64,000 nt of DNA, taken from positions 62,001 to 126,000 of the forward strand of contig NZ_MLCF01000002.1 of NCBI RefSeq assembly GCF_001879105.1. The letters are read 5' to 3'. A program made the position numbers and the translations under genes. The notes beneath the pieces are model-generated. The model ran no database searches. It was not told the origin of the DNA and saw nothing but the letters and a program-made list of their open reading frames with translations. Shown here piece after piece: positions 61,517 through 64,000 of the stretch; position 1 is the stretch's first letter; each line of letters begins with the position of its first letter. Source of the stretch: Mangrovactinospora gilvigrisea (lineage in GTDB: Bacteria > Actinomycetota > Actinomycetes > Streptomycetales > Streptomycetaceae).

Positions 61517-62173
61517 TCATGCACTATTGCCCATTCGGTCATTTGGGAATATTATGGAAACATGGAAGCTCTCCAGTTCACCGCCGGAAGCGGTCCTATG
61601 TGCAACACCGGGAGAGCCGTACATAAGATCCCCAGGGCGCATTTCATACGCCTTGGCTTGACCTCGAGGATGAAAGTCGACTGGAAGCGGGCCAGCTTCC
61701 CACTCCGTTGTCGGCGACTTATCCTCTATCTCCCAGCTCTTGAATCCTTCAAGCTGGATAGCGCACACGTGAGGCTCGTCACGGTGCCATGGAAGGCCCT
61801 GATTTCCGACGGGCGTGAAAAAACCGGTGATTCGGCACGGTATTCCTACACGTGCATCAACCCAATTCTTTACACGAGAGAGTTCGGGAATATAGTCCTG
61901 CGCTTGCTGCATAACAACAGTTGCTCCTGCATTGAGCATCCTGTCGATCGAGGAAGCCGAGTGAGCCTCACGCGGCGAGAGGCGTCGACCTCCGATGTAA
62001 TAGCTGCAGAACGGGTGGCGGAATGCCGCTTTCAAGAAAACTTCCGAGGTGACTTCTTGCACCAGCGCCCCGAGGTTTTGCGAGACACTCGCCAAGACGG
62101 AACCAACACCCCAATACTGGCCAAGCGAAACGCCCTTGGCCATGCAGTCAACACGATCTACATTTGGTTGCAC
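61517..62173 (-). CDS. Cupin/JmjC-like Fe(II)-dependent oxygenase
   Basis: The 218-residue protein contains GNQGLPWHRDEPHVCAIQLEGFKSWEIEDKS, with His130, Asp132 and a downstream His192 in GSPGVAHRTASGG. These form the HxD...H facial triad of cupin_4/ROX-type 2-oxoglutarate hydroxylases. The VCAIQLEGFKSWEI segment matches the conserved DxfvlQleGrKxWxi strand. It probably hydroxylates the peptide, as an unrelated 2-oxoglutarate enzyme does in the canucin lasso cluster, but target and timing are inferred. GTG 62173 has GAGGGGGAA upstream. Confidence 0.75.
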   Translation of the reverse strand: MQPNVDRVDCMAKGVSLGQYWGVGSVLASVSQNLGALVQEVTSEVFLKAAFRHPFCSYYIGGRRLSPREAHSASSIDRMLNAGATVVMQQAQDYIPELSRVKNWVDARVGIPCRITGFFTPVGNQGLPWHRDEPHVCAIQLEGFKSWEIEDKSPTTEWEAGPLPVDFHPRGQAKAYEMRPGDLMYGSPGVAHRTASGGELESFHVSIIFPNDRMGNSA

Positions 62174-62208
62174 AATTCCCCCTCGCGTCGTTCCGCAGAG
62201 GCCCGCCC

Positions 62209-62766
62209 TCAGGAGTCCTTCGCCGACGAGGGGGCATCCTCCGGGTAGCGCCCGATGACAAAGTACAGGTAGTCATAACTGGCCAGCGTGTCTACCGGCG
62301 TACTGTCGGAACGTAGTGTCACCCAGGCGTGCACGTCCCCTCGGCCAGCGCTGAAGCCCTCGTTAAGTGCGTGCCCAAAGGTCAGAACGGCGTCGAAGCC
62401 CAACTTGCGCAAGCCGGCGCAGATACCAACCGCTTCATAGAGACATCGTTGTCTGCCAACAACACGACGCAACTTCAATCGAATGCGATTAGCAGCCCAC
62501 CTTGCATCCTCGATTCTGATCGAGTCACTATCCAGTCTTGAAGCCGATGCCTCAAGGAGATGGATAGCAGCCTGAAGCCCTCGGAACCTGCAGACTAATA
62601 CCGCCGCAACCGCCTTCCACGACGCTGCGCGGGATCCCACGATCGCCTGCTCAGGCTTATGTGCAATGCCGAAAATTGCGGCGGCGACAGCGTCAGAAAT
62701 GTTTGATCCTTTGCAGCCAGGAAAGGGGAATCGCTGAGCAATTTCCCCGAGTGAGACGTTCCCCAT
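62209..62766 (-). CDS. Transglutaminase-like leader peptidase (lasso B2)
   Basis: The 185-residue protein has the Transglut_core3 signature of lasso B2 proteases: RQRCLYEAVGICAGLRKLGFDAVLTFGH with Cys108, DVHAWVTLRSDSTPVDT with His146 and Asp159. Cys-His-Asp is the catalytic triad. It cuts the precursor between leader and core. ATG 62766 has GAGAGGGGAAT upstream. It is the second gene, directly after the precursor. Confidence 0.85.
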   Translation of the reverse strand: MGNVSLGEIAQRFPFPGCKGSNISDAVAAAIFGIAHKPEQAIVGSRAASWKAVAAVLVCRFRGLQAAIHLLEASASRLDSDSIRIEDARWAANRIRLKLRRVVGRQRCLYEAVGICAGLRKLGFDAVLTFGHALNEGFSAGRGDVHAWVTLRSDSTPVDTLASYDYLYFVIGRYPEDAPSSAKDS

Positions 62767-62811
62767 AAATTCCCCTCTCCCAGACTATCTGTCACTCATC
62801 GGGGCGTGCTG

Positions 62812-62973
62812 TTAGCAGCCGCTGCCGAAGAACTTGCCGGTGCTCTCACCTTGAGCACTTCCAATTCCGTACGCCAGGGACTCAAGGTTCCCAATAGGTG
62901 CGAAATCGGGCTTCTCGTCCTCGGCGACCACAATCGGCACTGCCGGATTGGTTGGGGTTTCGATGTACCTCAT
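62812..62973 (-). CDS. Lasso peptide precursor
   Basis: A 53-residue peptide begins MRYIETPTNPAVPIVVAEDE, continues KPDFAPIGNLESLAY and ends with the predicted core GIGSAQGESTGKFFGSGC. Gly1 and Glu8 of the core can form the 8-residue macrolactam ring (compare the G1-E8 ring of microcin J25). If cleavage were one residue earlier, Tyr1 and Glu9 would give a 9-residue ring. The tail is STGKFFGSGC; Phe-Phe could act as steric plugs. The final Cys is the expected substrate of the HFCD flavoprotein. GAGGGAG lies 7 bases before ATG 62973. The leader lacks the canonical YxxP and penultimate Thr. Confidence 0.8.
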   Translation of the reverse strand: MRYIETPTNPAVPIVVAEDEKPDFAPIGNLESLAYGIGSAQGESTGKFFGSGC

Positions 62974-63035
62974 ACGCGACTCCCTCTCTTCGGCTCGGTT
63001 GAGCCAAGACGGTGAAGGCTGCATGTACGAACGCG

Positions 63036-63064
63036 AGCGTAACCAGTGCTGCATGCTGTTTCAA
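63036..63064 (-). promoter_or_regulatory. Sigma70-type promoter of the lasso operon
   Basis: On the minus strand, TTGAAA (63059-63064) and TACGCT (63036-63041) are separated by 17 bases, matching a housekeeping promoter. Transcription would start about 55 bases before the precursor ATG. No dedicated regulator gene was found inside the cluster. Confidence 0.55.
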
Positions 63065-63154
63065 TAGGCATGCATGAGACTCTTGGCTGTCCTCGCCTAA
63101 GCGGTGGTATCCATTCCGAATAGCTCCAAGCGTCGACAGACTGCTGGTATCTGA

Positions 63155-63720
63155 CTAACACTCAGCAGGCAGTTCGTCGAGCGGGCCGCGCGAGTCCCAG
63201 CTCCAACTGCGGATTGGCAGCCAGCCGGTCAGCTGCCGAGGGTCAAGTTTGTGCAGCCAAACGGTGCCGAGCATGGCGTTGTGGACGCCATCGCCCCGCA
63301 GCCGGCAACCACTCAGGGGCGCTGGCGTGCATTTGCCGGGGCCGGGCCCCACGGTGGTCGCGGATGTGCTCGGCCTTCCAGCCGGGTGAGTTCGTACGCT
63401 TGCCGGTCCGGAACGCGAAGGCCCGTGCCGCGGCAGCCGCCATCGGCGATGCCTGCTGGTAGGGCGCGGTCCGGGTCAGGATGCCGGCTTCGACCAGGCG
63501 CTCCATGCGCGCGGTCAACGCCGGTTGGATGGGCGGCTTGGTCAGGATGCCGACCGAGTACCAGACCCCCCGGCGGAATCGTCGTCTCGCCGACCAGGTC
63601 CTCCAGCGGGTCCGGCACCTGACGCCCCCTCGAGTCGGTGATCGTCTGCGCAGTATGCCAACCGGCCCTCCCCGAGCGGCAAGTAGAGCGTCCGCCGGCG
63701 TCGCGTCCACGGTGGTGGTG
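63155..63720 (-). pseudogene. Frameshifted unknown gene
   Basis: Three consecutive minus-strand segments with good codon bias lie in different frames: WHTAQTITDSRGRQVPDPLEDLVGETTIPPG, then VWYSVGILTKPPIQPALTARMERLVEAGILTRTAPYQQASPMAAAAARAFAFRTGKRTNSPGWKAE, then VHNAMLGTVWLHKLDPRQLTGWLPIRSWSW ending LPAEC. The first junction lies in a run of six C (about 63565-63570), where loss of one base joins PPG to VWYSVG. The second lies near 63290-63300. The family is unknown. Confidence 0.55.
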
Positions 63721-63745
63721 CCGCCGGCCTCGGCCTCGCAGCCGG

Positions 63746-64000
63746 CTACGGCGCGGGGTCGACGCGGACGTCGGCGGCGTCGTGGCGGTCATCCGGCAGG
63801 TCCCAGATGTGCAGCAGCGTCACCCGCACGCCCAGGTCGGTGGCGGGGTGGTGGAGCGTGACGGTGTGCCAGTGCCAGTCCTGCGGGTCGCTGCGGGGGG
63901 CGAAGCCGATGGAGGCGGCGCCGTGGGAGGCGCCGCCGTAGGTCAGGGCGATGCCGTGGACGATCGCGGTGGGCATCGGCGGCACCTTCTGGGTCAGCCG
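63746..64000 (-). CDS. Hypothetical protein, cut by the window edge
   Basis: The frame is open to the window edge and ends at 63746: TAIVHGIALTYGGASHGAASIGFAPRSDPQDWHWHTVTLHHPATDLGVRVTLLHIWDLPDDRHDAADVRVDPAP. Upstream codons (LTQKVPP) continue in frame, so ATG 63985 need not be the start. Beta-rich; family unknown. Confidence 0.5.
   Translation of the reverse strand, partial: RLTQKVPPMPTAIVHGIALTYGGASHGAASIGFAPRSDPQDWHWHTVTLHHPATDLGVRVTLLHIWDLPDDRHDAADVRVDPAP

Noticed and set aside
1-64000. CRISPR arrays, tRNA or rRNA genes
   Set aside because: No regularly spaced direct repeats, and no sequence that I could fold as tRNA or recognise as rRNA.

Overview
The window is very GC-rich with strong G/C bias at third codon positions. 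It carries gene families typical of Streptomyces and relatives: a telomere-associated-type helicase, XRE/TPR and GAF-ANTAR regulators, and leaderless-style starts. I see no rRNA, tRNA or replication origin, and almost no housekeeping genes. There are many decayed genes and an IS256-type transposase remnant. This fits an accessory region of a Streptomyces chromosome arm or a large linear plasmid.

Layout. 1-7.6 kb: broken IS256 transposase, gene fragments, a low-GC P-loop kinase, two HAD hydrolases, a frameshifted acetyltransferase and a GntR/LacI-type regulator. 7.8-12.4 kb: a cassette of two translationally coupled half-ABC exporters plus a family 2 glycosyltransferase. 13-17.3 kb: an IMP-cyclohydrolase-like protein, a stand-alone HisG, an acetyltransferase, two mutually truncated fragments and a NUDIX hydrolase. 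17.5-20.7 kb: a telomere-associated helicase and a small neighbour, both frameshifted. 20.7-27.3 kb: unknown proteins, an AbiJ-N-terminal-domain protein with a C-terminal nuclease (probable phage defence), a secreted HNH nuclease and a secreted ricin-type lectin. 28.3-41.7 kb: mostly actinobacterial unknowns with a methyltransferase, a divergent GAF-ANTAR pair and an HEXXH membrane protease. 42.0-45.2 kb: a tightly overlapping four-gene operon behind a palindromic operator. 45.4-49.7 kb: a DNA-repair group, with ATP-dependent ligase, a RecA/ImuA'-like protein in an operon behind a LexA-type SOS box, and Ku. 50.1-51.9 kb: an HTH-bearing unknown behind a 10-bp perfect palindrome, and a small unknown.

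The most interesting part is 51.9-63.1 kb on the minus strand, a lower-GC operon that I read as a lasso peptide gene cluster. In order it holds: a 53-residue precursor ending in the predicted core GIGSAQGESTGKFFGSGC; a transglutaminase-fold leader peptidase (B2); a cupin HxD...H oxygenase; a PqqD-like leader-binding protein (B1); a GH38 alpha-mannosidase-family enzyme; two half-ABC exporters; an EpiD/LanD-type HFCD flavoprotein; and an asparagine-synthetase-like lasso cyclase (C). The core ends in cysteine, and HFCD flavoproteins of RiPP clusters oxidatively decarboxylate C-terminal cysteine. The cluster therefore predicts a lasso peptide with a decarboxylated (aminoenethiol or AviCys-like) C-terminus, possibly also hydroxylated. 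I know of no characterised lasso peptide of this kind. A plausible sigma70-type promoter lies just upstream of the precursor.
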